Assembly: GCF_044891285.1 (NCBI RefSeq)
Contig: NZ_JAUIYO010000002.1
Coordinates: 124,001 to 188,000 of the forward strand
Length of the DNA stretch: 64,000 nucleotides
Source of the DNA: Pseudobacillus lumedeiriae
GTDB taxonomy: Bacteria; Bacillota; Bacilli; Bacillales; Domibacillaceae
Direction: 5' to 3'
Shown here piece after piece: positions 34,864-44,066 of the stretch. The position numbers and the translations under genes were made by a program. Position 1 is the first letter of the stretch; each line of letters begins with the position of its first letter. Under the pieces are notes generated by a model. It was not told where the DNA came from, did no database searches, and saw only the letters and a program-made list of their open reading frames with translations.

Positions 34864-36780
34864 TTGAAAAGGGTTTCGGCTGTCACGGTTAGAAAGCGGC
34901 TAGTTTTTGTATTGCTTGCCGGCATCGCGATGTTTGCCATTATTGGGGTGCGGCTCGGTTACGTTCAATTTGCATTAGGAGATGATTTAACGGATAAGGC
35001 GCAGGATTTATGGAGCCGCAATATTCCTTTTGAACCAGAAAGGGGAAAAATAACAGATCGAAATGGAGTAGCGCTTGCCGAAAATAAAAGCGCACCTACC
35101 GTCTATGTCGTCCCGCGCCAAATCGAAGATCCGGCTGAGGCAGCCAAAAAGCTGGCATCCGTCTTAAATATTACAGAGAAAAAAGCATATGCTCATTTAA
35201 CGAAAAGAGCATCCATCGAAAGAATACATCCGGAAGGACGGAAAATCTCATTTGAAAAAGCCGAAGAAGTACGCAGGCTTGGTATTAAAGGTGTATACAT
35301 TGCCGAAGACTCTAAAAGACATTATCCATTTGAAAAAAGCTTGGCACATGTCCTTGGCTTTGCTGGGATTGATAATCAAGGGCTTATGGGCCTTGAAGCA
35401 TATTATGATAAAGAATTAAGCGGTGAAAAAGGAGCAATGAGATTTTTTTCAGATGCGAAAGGAAAGCGAATGCCGCAAATGCCGGACGGCTATGCGGCTC
35501 CGGTGGATGGGCTGGACTTGAGGCTGACTATTGATTCAAATATTCAAACGATTGTTGAGAGGGAACTCGATATTGCTGAAGCAAAGTATGAGCCAGATGG
35601 GGCGATCGTGATTGCGATGAACCCGAATAATGGGGAAATCTTGGCGATGGCGAGCCGGCCTTCATTTAACCCGGAGCAATTCCAAAAAGTATCTCCTGAA
35701 ATCTACAACCGAAACTTGCCAATTTGGAGCACGTATGAACCTGGATCTACATTTAAGATTATCACCTTGGCGGCGGCATTAGAAGAAAAAAAGGTAGATT
35801 TGTACAAAGATCATTTCAATGATCCTGGATCTGTAACTGTTGGGGGAGCAAGACTGCGCTGCTGGAAAAGAGGCGGCCACGGTCACCAGTCTTTTTTAGA
35901 AGTCGTTGAAAACTCCTGTAACCCAGGGTTCGTAGAGCTTGGAGAACGACTTGGAAAAGAAAAGTTATTTCAATATGTCCGGGATTTTGGATTTGGTCAG
36001 AAAACAGGAATCGATCTTCAAGGAGAGGGAAAAGGTATTTTATTTAATATAGACAGAGTAGGTCCAGTTGAGCAGGCTACAACAGCTTTTGGACAAGGTG
36101 TAGCTGTTACTCCAATCCAGCAGGCTGTCGCTGTTTCGGCGGCGGTCAATGGCGGTATTCTTTATCAGCCATACGTGGCGAAAGAGCTGATTGATCCGAT
36201 CACGGGAGAAGTAGTCAAAAGAAAGTCTCCTGTTGCTAAAAAGCGTGTCATTTCCCCAGAAACTTCTCGACAAATTCGTTACGCCCTTGAAAGTGTTGTG
36301 GCAAAAGGGACGGGAAGAAATGCGTTTGTGGACGGCTATCGCGTAGGGGGGAAAACAGGAACAGCCCAAAAAGCCAAAGATGGCCGTTATCTCGAAAATA
36401 ACCATATTGTTTCCTTTATTGGTGTAGCACCAGCGGATGATCCGCAAATCGTTGTTTATACAGCGATCGACAATCCGAAAGGGACGGTTCAGTTTGGCGG
36501 AACGGTAGCAGCTCCAATTGTTGGGAAAATTATGGAGGACAGTCTGCAAGTACTCGATGTGAAGCCGCGCAAAAAACAACTGGAAAAAGAATTACAATGG
36601 AATGACCCGCAAATTGTGGAAGTACCTGACTTTAAAGGAATGACGAAAAAAGAGCTTTCCACGCAGCTATATAACTTTCAGCTTGAGATTGAAGGGAGCG
36701 GCAGTAAAGTCGTTCAGCAATCGCCGATGGCCGGTGCAAAAGTGGAAGCAGGATCGGCCGTTCGTTTATATTTGAATTAA
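34864..36780 (+). CDS. spoVD: SpoVD, sporulation-specific class B PBP
   Basis: Transpeptidase for spore cortex synthesis, working with SpoVE in the mother cell. One membrane helix (about 11-31), pedestal domain (EPERGKITDRNGVALAENKS), S295-T-F-K298, SCN (ENSCNPGF) and KTGTAQ motifs, and a single C-terminal PASTA domain (IVEVPDFKGMTKKEL), the feature that separates it from two-PASTA PBP2B. 638 residues. TTG 34864 follows GGAGGGGG. Confidence 0.95.
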   Translation: MKRVSAVTVRKRLVFVLLAGIAMFAIIGVRLGYVQFALGDDLTDKAQDLWSRNIPFEPERGKITDRNGVALAENKSAPTVYVVPRQIEDPAEAAKKLASVLNITEKKAYAHLTKRASIERIHPEGRKISFEKAEEVRRLGIKGVYIAEDSKRHYPFEKSLAHVLGFAGIDNQGLMGLEAYYDKELSGEKGAMRFFSDAKGKRMPQMPDGYAAPVDGLDLRLTIDSNIQTIVERELDIAEAKYEPDGAIVIAMNPNNGEILAMASRPSFNPEQFQKVSPEIYNRNLPIWSTYEPGSTFKIITLAAALEEKKVDLYKDHFNDPGSVTVGGARLRCWKRGGHGHQSFLEVVENSCNPGFVELGERLGKEKLFQYVRDFGFGQKTGIDLQGEGKGILFNIDRVGPVEQATTAFGQGVAVTPIQQAVAVSAAVNGGILYQPYVAKELIDPITGEVVKRKSPVAKKRVISPETSRQIRYALESVVAKGTGRNAFVDGYRVGGKTGTAQKAKDGRYLENNHIVSFIGVAPADDPQIVVYTAIDNPKGTVQFGGTVAAPIVGKIMEDSLQVLDVKPRKKQLEKELQWNDPQIVEVPDFKGMTKKELSTQLYNFQLEIEGSGSKVVQQSPMAGAKVEAGSAVRLYLN

Positions 36781-36952
36781 TGGGCATTGATCGATGGTAC
36801 GTAAAGGATAAAAATTATATTAATAAAATGCAACATGGTTATTTTGTCTTAATTTTGCTCTTGAGTCTGTGAGGAGAAGTGAAAAATGGAATGAACACCC
36901 ATCATCATCTGCAGTATAGTTTATTTAAAGACCATTGTTGATGCTGTTCCTT

Positions 36953-37000
36953 TGTTGATTAAAGAAGAAAGTGAGCGCCCACAGCGGAAATCAACAGGCA
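36953..37000 (+). repeat. M3: short TIR-bounded element
   Basis: TGTTGATT at the left and AATCAACA at the right form 8-base perfect inverted ends around AAAGAAGAAAGTGAGCGCCCACAGCGG-type sequence. The inner part matches M4 at 58530 (GAAAGTGAG then GGAAATCAACAGG). Confidence 0.7.
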
Positions 37001-37038
37001 AGTTCAGCAAATCTCATTTAAAAGGTAACCAGCTGTCT

Positions 37039-37074
37039 CCCGCCGCTTTTGTCGGCGGGTCTTTCATTTCTTTT
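37039..37074 (+). terminator. Terminator of spoVD
   Basis: CCCGCCG pairs with CGGCGGG around CTTTTGT, followed by TCTTTCATTTCTTTT. Confidence 0.8.
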
Positions 37075-37263
37075 GTTCAGCGTGCAGGAAATAAAAAAAT
37101 CACGACTAAAAAATCATGCAAAAAACAGAAACTATGATAAGATGGTCGTTGTGGTTTTTTCTGAAAAGAAGTCGCATCTATCCTTTTTTTTAGTTAAAAT
37201 AGTAAAGAACTTTGCTTAAATAAACTATACATAACGAGTCGCGCACAGAAAGGATTGAACAAA

Positions 37264-38742
37264 GTGAATCTATCAGACTTATTAAAGTCCCTCCCATTTT
37301 ATAAATTATCGTATTCATCAAATCCAGAAATCTTATCTTTGGAAAATGACCATCGTCAAGTAAAAGAGGGCGCATTATTTATTTGTATTAAAGGATATAC
37401 ATTTGATGGTCATACGGTTGCACAGGAAGCTGTGAATAGAGGGGCAAGAGCTGTATTGGCAGAGCAGCCTGTTGAAGTAGAAGGAGCACCAGTCATTACA
37501 GTAGCGGATACAAAAAAAGCGATGGCTGTTTTAGCCGATTGTTATTATGGATCACCAACGGCTCATATGCGGCTCATCGGCATTACGGGTACGAATGGAA
37601 AAACAACGACGAGCCATCTTTTAGATGCCATTTATAAGGAAACCGGTGAAAAAACCGGACTGATCGGAACGATGTATATGAAGATTGGTGAAGAGATTAT
37701 TGAAACAAAAAACACGACTCCAGAAAGCTTAACGCTGCAAAAAACATTTAAAGATATGAAGGATAAGGGTGTGTCCACAGCTGTAATGGAAGTATCCTCT
37801 CATGCATTAGTAGAAGGCAGAGTATGGGGATGCGATTACGACATCGCTGTGTTTACAAACTTAACACAGGATCACCTTGATTATCATCATACGATGGAAG
37901 AATATAGCCGGGCTAAAGGCTTGTTATTTGCTCAATTAGGCAACTCATACGCTGCCGGTCAGCCGAAATTTGCTGTACTAAATGAAGATGAAGAAACATC
38001 CGCGCTTTATAAAAAAGAGACAGCTGCTCATGTTGTCACGTATGGGATTGATAAAGAAGCTATGTTTCGTGCAACGGATGTAAGGCTGACATCAGAAGGC
38101 ACAGAATTTACGCTTACCTATCCAGAAGGCAGTAAAAAGGTAAAAACACAACTTGCAGGGAAATTTAACATTTATAATGTGCTGGCAGCTCTTGCGGCGG
38201 CTTATACTGCGGGGACAGCTGTTGAAACAGCCATTCATGCCATCGAACAGGTGAAAGGCGTGGCAGGGCGGTTTGAACTTGTGCCAAACGATCAGGGGCT
38301 TGCTGTTATCGTTGATTATGCACATACACCTGACAGCCTTGTGAATGTATTAAAAACGGTTCAGCCGCTAACCGAGGGGAAAGTGTTTACAGTTGTCGGC
38401 TGCGGAGGCGACCGTGATCGCACGAAACGGCCGCTCATGGCTAAAGCAGCATGTGAATACGCAACGAATGCCATTTTTACATCGGATAACCCGCGCAGTG
38501 AAGACCCTCATGCTATTTTATGTGACATGGAAGCAGGAGTGGCGGGTGAATCATACAAAGTGATTCCTGATAGAAGAGAAGCGATTTTTTATGCTATTCA
38601 ATGTGCGCAAAATGGAGATGCGGTTGTGATAGCTGGAAAAGGTCATGAAACGTATCAGATCGTCGGTAATGAGGTACTGGACTTTGATGATCGTACGGTT
38701 GCCAGAGAGGCACTTAGCAGCCGGAAGAAAGAGGAGAAATGA
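37264..38742 (+). CDS. murE: UDP-MurNAc-tripeptide synthetase (meso-DAP adding) MurE
   Basis: Adds the third amino acid to UDP-MurNAc-L-Ala-D-Glu. The ATP loop is GITGTNGKTTTSHLL, followed by NTTPESLTLQ, MEVSSHAL and the carboxylated-lysine region (SRAKGLLF). The motif DNPRSEDP marks meso-diaminopimelate specificity, so the wall is probably A1-gamma type. GTG 37264 is ten bases from AAAGGA; TTG 37255 would almost touch it. 492 residues. mraY begins one base after the stop. Confidence 0.95.
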   Translation: MNLSDLLKSLPFYKLSYSSNPEILSLENDHRQVKEGALFICIKGYTFDGHTVAQEAVNRGARAVLAEQPVEVEGAPVITVADTKKAMAVLADCYYGSPTAHMRLIGITGTNGKTTTSHLLDAIYKETGEKTGLIGTMYMKIGEEIIETKNTTPESLTLQKTFKDMKDKGVSTAVMEVSSHALVEGRVWGCDYDIAVFTNLTQDHLDYHHTMEEYSRAKGLLFAQLGNSYAAGQPKFAVLNEDEETSALYKKETAAHVVTYGIDKEAMFRATDVRLTSEGTEFTLTYPEGSKKVKTQLAGKFNIYNVLAALAAAYTAGTAVETAIHAIEQVKGVAGRFELVPNDQGLAVIVDYAHTPDSLVNVLKTVQPLTEGKVFTVVGCGGDRDRTKRPLMAKAACEYATNAIFTSDNPRSEDPHAILCDMEAGVAGESYKVIPDRREAIFYAIQCAQNGDAVVIAGKGHETYQIVGNEVLDFDDRTVAREALSSRKKEEK

Positions 38743-38743
38743 T

Positions 38744-39718
38744 ATGCTTGAGAGAGATGTGTTTTTAACGATGTTTATGGCTTTTTTCATCACAGTGCTT
38801 ATAGCGCCTATGTTTATTCCGTTTTTGCGGAGATTAAAATTTGGGCAAAGTATTCGTGAGGAAGGGCCGGAATCACATCAGAAAAAGTCAGGGACACCGA
38901 CGATGGGCGGTCTCGTTTTTTTGCTTGCCATTATCATTACTACATTATTTATGACACAGATTTATGATGATATTGGATCCGAAACGGCGCTGCTGCTTAT
39001 TGTAACGATTGGGTTCGGCTTGCTCGGTTTTCTAGATGATTTTATTAAAGTAGTCATGAAACGTAATCTTGGATTAACATCAAAGCAGAAGCTCGTTGGG
39101 CAAATCATTATTTCTATTCTTTTTTATATTATTTATACAAAAAGCAGCTTGTCTACGGAACTGACTATTCCTTTAGTAGGCTGGTCTTTCGATGCCGGGG
39201 TTTTATATGTATTATTTGTGATTTTCTGGCTTGTCGGCTTTTCAAATGCAGTGAATTTAACAGATGGGCTTGACGGTCTCGTTTCAGGTACATCTGCCAT
39301 CGCTTTCGGTGCTTTTGCGGTGCTGGCATGGAATCAGGGATTAAACGAAACAGCTATTTTTTCCTTTGCTGTCGTGGGGGCTGTGCTTGGCTTTTTGGTG
39401 TTTAATGCTAATCCGGCAAAAGTATTTATGGGAGATACGGGTTCTTTAGCTCTTGGCGGAGCTATCGCAGCCATTTCTATTTTAACGAAATTTGAATTTC
39501 TTTTACTTATCATTGGTGCCGTGTTTGTCGCAGAAACACTTTCGGTTATGATTCAAGTCGTGTCTTTTAAAACAACAGGCAAGCGCGTATTCCGCATGAG
39601 TCCGCTTCATCATCACTTTGAATTAGGCGGATGGTCGGAATGGCGGGTTGTTGTTACATTTTGGACGGTCGGTGTGCTTTGCGCTATGATCGGAATTTAT
39701 ATCGGAGCGTGGATTTAA
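38744..39718 (+). CDS. mraY: Phospho-MurNAc-pentapeptide transferase MraY
   Basis: Ten-helix membrane enzyme that moves phospho-MurNAc-pentapeptide to undecaprenyl phosphate, forming lipid I. Motifs are EEGPESHQKKSGTPTMGG, FLDDFIKVVMKRNLGL (Asp pair), NLTDGLDGLVSG and MSPLHHHFELGGW. 324 residues. ATG 38744 is seven bases after GAGGAG. murD follows immediately. Confidence 0.96.
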   Translation: MLERDVFLTMFMAFFITVLIAPMFIPFLRRLKFGQSIREEGPESHQKKSGTPTMGGLVFLLAIIITTLFMTQIYDDIGSETALLLIVTIGFGLLGFLDDFIKVVMKRNLGLTSKQKLVGQIIISILFYIIYTKSSLSTELTIPLVGWSFDAGVLYVLFVIFWLVGFSNAVNLTDGLDGLVSGTSAIAFGAFAVLAWNQGLNETAIFSFAVVGAVLGFLVFNANPAKVFMGDTGSLALGGAIAAISILTKFEFLLLIIGAVFVAETLSVMIQVVSFKTTGKRVFRMSPLHHHFELGGWSEWRVVVTFWTVGVLCAMIGIYIGAWI

Positions 39719-41071
39719 TTGAAAACAATAACAGATTTTCAGCATAAAAAAATTCTTGTCCTAGGGCTTGCAAAAAGCGGAGTCAGTGCAGCGCTGCTTT
39801 TGCATAAACTGGGCGCTTTTGTCACAGTCAATGACCGTAAGCCTTTAAGTGAAAATCCTGAGGCTCAGCATTTACTGGAACAGGGGATCAAAGTGATTTG
39901 CGGAAGTCATCCAATTGAATTGCTTGACGAGGGATTTGAAGTTATCGTCAAAAACCCCGGCATTCCTTATCATAATCCGCTTATTGCTGGGGCGATCACT
40001 AACGGGCTCCCTGTCATAACGGAAGTAGAGCTTGCTTATTTAATTTCGGAAGCTCCTTTTATCGGCATTACTGGAACGAATGGAAAAACAACAACAACTA
40101 CGTTAATTCATGAAATGTTTAAAGCGGATGAGAAAAAGGCCGTACTGGCTGGAAATATCGGTGAGGTGGCTTCAGATGTTGTTCAGACGGCTGGGGCAGA
40201 AGACCATGTAGTCATTGAGCTGTCTTCTTTTCAATTGCTTGGTATTGATAAATTTCGCCCTCATATTGCGATTATTACGAACTTGTATGATGCCCACCTC
40301 GATTATCATGGAACGAAAGAGGAATATGCGAAAGCAAAATTAAATATTACGAAAAACCAAACGGAAGAGGATTTTCTCATCGTTAATGCAGATCAAGATC
40401 ACTTGATGAAGATGACAGAAACAACAAAGGCAGTGATCGTTCCTTTTTCCACAAAAGAGACGAAAGAAACGGGTGCATGTGTACAAAATGGCGACATCGT
40501 TTTCCGTGGCGAAAAAATTATGTCTCTTGCTGAAGTCGCGCTGCCTGGTGCACATAATTTAGAAAATATATTGGCGGCGGTATGTGCAGTGAAGCTGGCA
40601 GGCATTACGAATCAAGCGATTAAAGAAGTGTTAACTGCTTTTTCAGGAGTAAAGCACCGTACACAGTTTGTGCGTGAATACAACGGAAGAAAATTTTATA
40701 ACGATTCAAAAGCAACGAATACGTTAGCAACAAAAAGCGCACTTGCCGCATTTAATGGGCCTACGATCCTGCTGGCTGGCGGATTGGACAGAGGGAACGG
40801 ATTTGATGATTTAATTCCATATATGAAAAACGTAAAGGCATTAGTCACATTCGGCGAAACAGCAGAAAAGCTTGCCGAGACAGCCGGCAGAGCCGGCGTG
40901 GGGATCGTTGTAAAAACAGAGAATATGCAGCAGGCTGTTCAGTCAGCTTACGACTCCTCGTCAGAAGGTGACATTATCTTATTATCACCGGCATGTGCAA
41001 GCTGGGATCAGTATAAAACTTTTGAGCAGCGTGGAGATATATTTATTGAAGCCGTGCATACATTGAAGTAA
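39719..41071 (+). CDS. murD: UDP-MurNAc-L-alanine:D-glutamate ligase MurD
   Basis: ATP-dependent ligase adding D-glutamate to UDP-MurNAc-L-Ala. The Rossmann start is KKILVLGLAKSGVSAALLL; the ATP loop is GITGTNGKTTTTTLI, followed by ELSSFQL, NLYDAHLDYHGT and FYNDSKATNTLA. 450 residues. TTG 39719 directly abuts the mraY stop, with GGAG about ten bases upstream. Confidence 0.95.
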   Translation: MKTITDFQHKKILVLGLAKSGVSAALLLHKLGAFVTVNDRKPLSENPEAQHLLEQGIKVICGSHPIELLDEGFEVIVKNPGIPYHNPLIAGAITNGLPVITEVELAYLISEAPFIGITGTNGKTTTTTLIHEMFKADEKKAVLAGNIGEVASDVVQTAGAEDHVVIELSSFQLLGIDKFRPHIAIITNLYDAHLDYHGTKEEYAKAKLNITKNQTEEDFLIVNADQDHLMKMTETTKAVIVPFSTKETKETGACVQNGDIVFRGEKIMSLAEVALPGAHNLENILAAVCAVKLAGITNQAIKEVLTAFSGVKHRTQFVREYNGRKFYNDSKATNTLATKSALAAFNGPTILLAGGLDRGNGFDDLIPYMKNVKALVTFGETAEKLAETAGRAGVGIVVKTENMQQAVQSAYDSSSEGDIILLSPACASWDQYKTFEQRGDIFIEAVHTLK

Positions 41072-41133
41072 GGGCTTGTCTTCTGAAGCACAAACAATTG
41101 GGACACGCTCTGGATTCTTTGAATTAGAGGTGT

Positions 41134-42240
41134 ATGCCATTGCCGGTAAAAAAGTTCGCTCCTGATTATTTCCTGCTGATTTTAATCGTCATTTTGCTCA
41201 CTGTCGGCGTGACGATGGTGTACAGTGCAAGTGAAGTATGGGCAGAATACAAATTTAACGATGCATTATTTTTTGCGAAAAGACAGCTATTGTTTGCTGT
41301 TGTTGGATTTATCGCAATGATCATGCTCATGAATGTGGAATATTGGACATGGCGCCGCTTTTCTAAAGCGGCATTGATCGGCTGCTTTATTTTGCTCGTT
41401 CTCGTATTGATTCCTGGTGTTGGTATGGTGAGAAATGGATCTCAAAGCTGGATCGGCGCAGGAGCCTTTTCTATTCAGCCTTCAGAATTTATGAAACTGG
41501 CTATGATTATTTTTCTAGCAGGCTACTTATCAGAAAATCAGAAACATATGATTTACTTTAAGAGAGGGCTGCTGCCGGCGCTGGGGCTGGCATTTGCTGC
41601 TTTTGGTTTAATTATGCTACAGCCCGATCTTGGAACAGGAACAGTTATGATAGGTACGTGCCTTGTGATGATTTTTATATCTGGCGCTCGTATTTTTCAC
41701 TTTGTTCTCATGGGTTTAGTCGGTGTTGCAGGCTTTGCTGGATTGGTTCTTTCGGCGCCGTATCGAATTAAGCGAATCACTTCTTTTTTGGATCCGTGGT
41801 CTGATCCGTTAGGAAGCGGATTTCAAATTATTCAATCACTTTATGCGGTTGGACCAGGCGGATTGTTTGGTCTTGGAATTGGAGAGAGCCGGCAGAAGTA
41901 TTATTATTTGCCTGAACCGCAGACCGATTTTATTTTTGCGATATTAGCAGAAGAGCTTGGATTTATCGGCGGTGTATTTATTCTCATTCTCTTTTCATTA
42001 ATGCTTTGGCGTGGCATTCGAATTGCTCTGAAAGCCCCTGATTTATTTGGCAGCTTTCTTGCAGTCGGAATCATATCGATGCTGGCGATACAAGTCGTCA
42101 TTAACATTGGTGTGGTGACTGGTTTAATGCCTGTGACTGGGATTACACTTCCTTTTTTAAGCTACGGGGGCTCGTCATTAACGCTGATGTTGGCTGCATT
42201 TGGTATTTTACTGAATATCAGCCGCTACTCCAAACAATAA
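41134..42240 (+). CDS. spoVE: SpoVE, sporulation SEDS glycosyltransferase
   Basis: SEDS-family polymerase for cortex peptidoglycan, partner of SpoVD. About ten membrane segments; VTMVYSASEVWAEYKFND, VRNGSQSWIGAGAFSIQPSEFMKLA, LQPDLGTGTVMI, YYLPEPQTDFIFAILAEELGF and LSYGGSSLTLM are present. It closely follows B. subtilis SpoVE in sequence and place between murD and murG. The start may be ATG 41134 or TTG 41140; the latter has better spacing to GAGGTG. A long terminator follows. Confidence 0.93.
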   Translation: MPLPVKKFAPDYFLLILIVILLTVGVTMVYSASEVWAEYKFNDALFFAKRQLLFAVVGFIAMIMLMNVEYWTWRRFSKAALIGCFILLVLVLIPGVGMVRNGSQSWIGAGAFSIQPSEFMKLAMIIFLAGYLSENQKHMIYFKRGLLPALGLAFAAFGLIMLQPDLGTGTVMIGTCLVMIFISGARIFHFVLMGLVGVAGFAGLVLSAPYRIKRITSFLDPWSDPLGSGFQIIQSLYAVGPGGLFGLGIGESRQKYYYLPEPQTDFIFAILAEELGFIGGVFILILFSLMLWRGIRIALKAPDLFGSFLAVGIISMLAIQVVINIGVVTGLMPVTGITLPFLSYGGSSLTLMLAAFGILLNISRYSKQ

Positions 42241-42242
42241 GA

Positions 42243-42351
42243 AGGTTGACTCGAAAAGGTCTGGCCTCATTCCTAATGTATTGTATATTTAGATGTACAA
42301 TGTATTATGATTGCAGGTTTGACAATTTCATTTTGAGTCAGCCTTTTCTTC
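42243..42351 (+). terminator. Long composite terminator of spoVE
   Basis: The outer stem AAGGTTGACTCGAAAA pairs with TTTTGAGTCAGCCTT, then T's. The inner part, GGTCTGGCCTCATTCC...ATGTATTGTATA, is related to the ylbG terminator interior at 17214-17305 but with many base changes. Confidence 0.8.
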
Positions 42352-42753
42352 GTTTCATAAAGAGATGTTTAGCAGCTGACTGGTTTTGCATTTTTATACT
42401 TGAATGAGCTCCTTACATTTTTTGTCCTTTCATCAAAAAAATTCTTGTTTATGGATATATTGTTTGATTCCCGGCACTTATTGATTTAATATGGGATTGC
42501 ATTAAATAGTTATCATGAAGATAGCAGCTCTTTAAGAGAGGAATGTAACAATTAGGTGAAAATTGCTACATTTTTTTTGTTTTCTTTTCAAATGGACAAA
42601 GCTATATTCATATAATAGGCAATTATAGTATGATAAAAAGGCAACAACACATTCCTGTTTTGGAAGATGTGAGGGAGAGAAACCTTTTATCTAACCGTAC
42701 ATACACTTATAACAAAGAAGACGTGCAATGATTAATTTTGAGGTGAAAAATAA
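42352..42753. other. Intergenic region spoVE-murG
   Basis: About 400 AT-rich bases with no coding sequence. A murG promoter is expected since the long terminator isolates it. Candidate -10 boxes (for example TATGAT at about 42630) lack a good -35, so I call none. The spacing to ATG 42754 leaves a leader of more than 100 bases. Confidence 0.5.
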
Positions 42754-43848
42754 ATGAAAATAGTTGTCAGCGGCGGAGGAACGGGTGGTCATATTTACCC
42801 AGCTTTAGCTCTTATACGAACAATAAAAGAAAAATACCCAGAAACTTCATTTTTATATATAGGGACTGAACGGGGACTAGAATCTAAGTTAGTTACAAGA
42901 GAAGACATCCCGTTTCATTCGATTGAAATAACGGGCTTTAAGCGGAGCCTTTCTATGGAAAACGTGAAAACCGTTATGCGTTTTCTAAAAGGTGTAAAGG
43001 AATGTAAAAAAATATTAAGGAAGTTCCAGCCGGATGCAGTGATCGGCACAGGAGGATATGTATGCGGCCCCGTCGTCTATGCTGCTGCAAAGCTTGGCAT
43101 ACCAACGATTATTCATGAGCAAAACAGTGTACCAGGATTAACGAATAAATTCTTAAGCAAATATGTCGATAAAGTAGCCATTTGCTTTGAAGAAGCAGGC
43201 GGTTTTTTCCCTGAAAACAAAGTGGTCTTCACTGGAAATCCGCGGGCATCAGAAGTAGTGAGTGCCAAGCCGGCAAATGCTTTGAAACACTTTGGCCTGT
43301 CTGATGAAAAGAAAACGGTGTTAGTTTTCGGAGGAAGCAGAGGAGCCCGTCCAATTAATGAAGCGGTTGTACAATCGCTTTCAGAGCTTGCCGGCCGGCC
43401 ATATCAAGTACTTTATGTAACGGGAGATGTACATTTTGATCAAGTGCAAAAAGAAATAGCAGCTGCAGGAAAGCCCGAAAATGTAGCTGTTGCACCTTTC
43501 ATTCATAATATGCCGGAAGTTCTTGTTGAATGCCATCTCGTTGTTTCGAGGGCGGGGGCAACTACTTTAGCTGAATTAACAGCCCTCGGTGTTCCCAGCA
43601 TACTTATACCGAGTCCATATGTAACGAATAATCATCAGGAGAAAAACGCGCGTTCGCTGACTGATCATGGAGCGGCGGTCATGCTTGCTGAAAAAGATCT
43701 TACAGCCGCATCCCTGCTGAAAAACCTTGACCATGTATTATTAAATGAAAAAGAATGGCAGCGCATGAAAGCGTCATCCGCAAATTTGGGTGTGAAAGAT
43801 GCATCGGAGCGTTTGTTTGCGGTCATGCTCGAACTAGCGAATAAGTGA
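42754..43848 (+). CDS. murG: Lipid II synthase MurG
   Basis: Membrane-associated GT-B glycosyltransferase adding GlcNAc to lipid I. The N-terminal loop is SGGGTGGHIYPALALI and the second domain shows LVFGGSRGARPINEAV, with the UDP-GlcNAc motif SRAGATTLAELTALGVPSILIPSP and NHQEKNA. 364 residues, full length. ATG 42754 follows GAGGTG. In B. subtilis murB comes next; here divIB does. Confidence 0.96.
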   Translation: MKIVVSGGGTGGHIYPALALIRTIKEKYPETSFLYIGTERGLESKLVTREDIPFHSIEITGFKRSLSMENVKTVMRFLKGVKECKKILRKFQPDAVIGTGGYVCGPVVYAAAKLGIPTIIHEQNSVPGLTNKFLSKYVDKVAICFEEAGGFFPENKVVFTGNPRASEVVSAKPANALKHFGLSDEKKTVLVFGGSRGARPINEAVVQSLSELAGRPYQVLYVTGDVHFDQVQKEIAAAGKPENVAVAPFIHNMPEVLVECHLVVSRAGATTLAELTALGVPSILIPSPYVTNNHQEKNARSLTDHGAAVMLAEKDLTAASLLKNLDHVLLNEKEWQRMKASSANLGVKDASERLFAVMLELANK

Positions 43849-44066
43849 CGGCAAATGAGCAGGCAGGCTTATTTGTCAGATACAAGTGTGGAGAGGTTCA
43901 TAACGGTGGGAATAAATAGGAAGTAAATAAAAGTGTTTTTTTCTTTTATCCTCTTACTCTCTGCATTACAATAGATATAATGGGTAAAAGAGTGTACGGC
44001 ATGAATGTTCGTGCCGTTCTTCCGTTTATTTTCTTGGAAAGATCGTTGAACCTGGAGGATAAGGAT
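43849..44066. other. murG-divIB gap where murB would be expected
   Basis: 218 bases, far too short for murB (about 900). A TATAAT at 43976-43981 with a weak CTTACT -35 could be a divIB promoter. A 10-base hairpin (43996-44005 with 44008-44018, ACGGCATGAA/TTCGTGCCGT) lies in the leader. No murB remnant is recognisable. Confidence 0.55.

Larger units (their letters stand above)
36781..37263. other. Intergenic region spoVD-murE
   Basis: 483 bases. It holds element M3 (36953-37000) and a GC-rich terminator (37039-37074). The remaining 190 bases before murE are AT-rich, with no promoter I can call with confidence. A 61-codon frame over M3 and the terminator is not a credible gene. Confidence 0.6.

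Noticed and set aside
36952..37137. 61-codon frame between spoVD and murE
   Set aside because: It lies across element M3 and the spoVD terminator, without a ribosome site.
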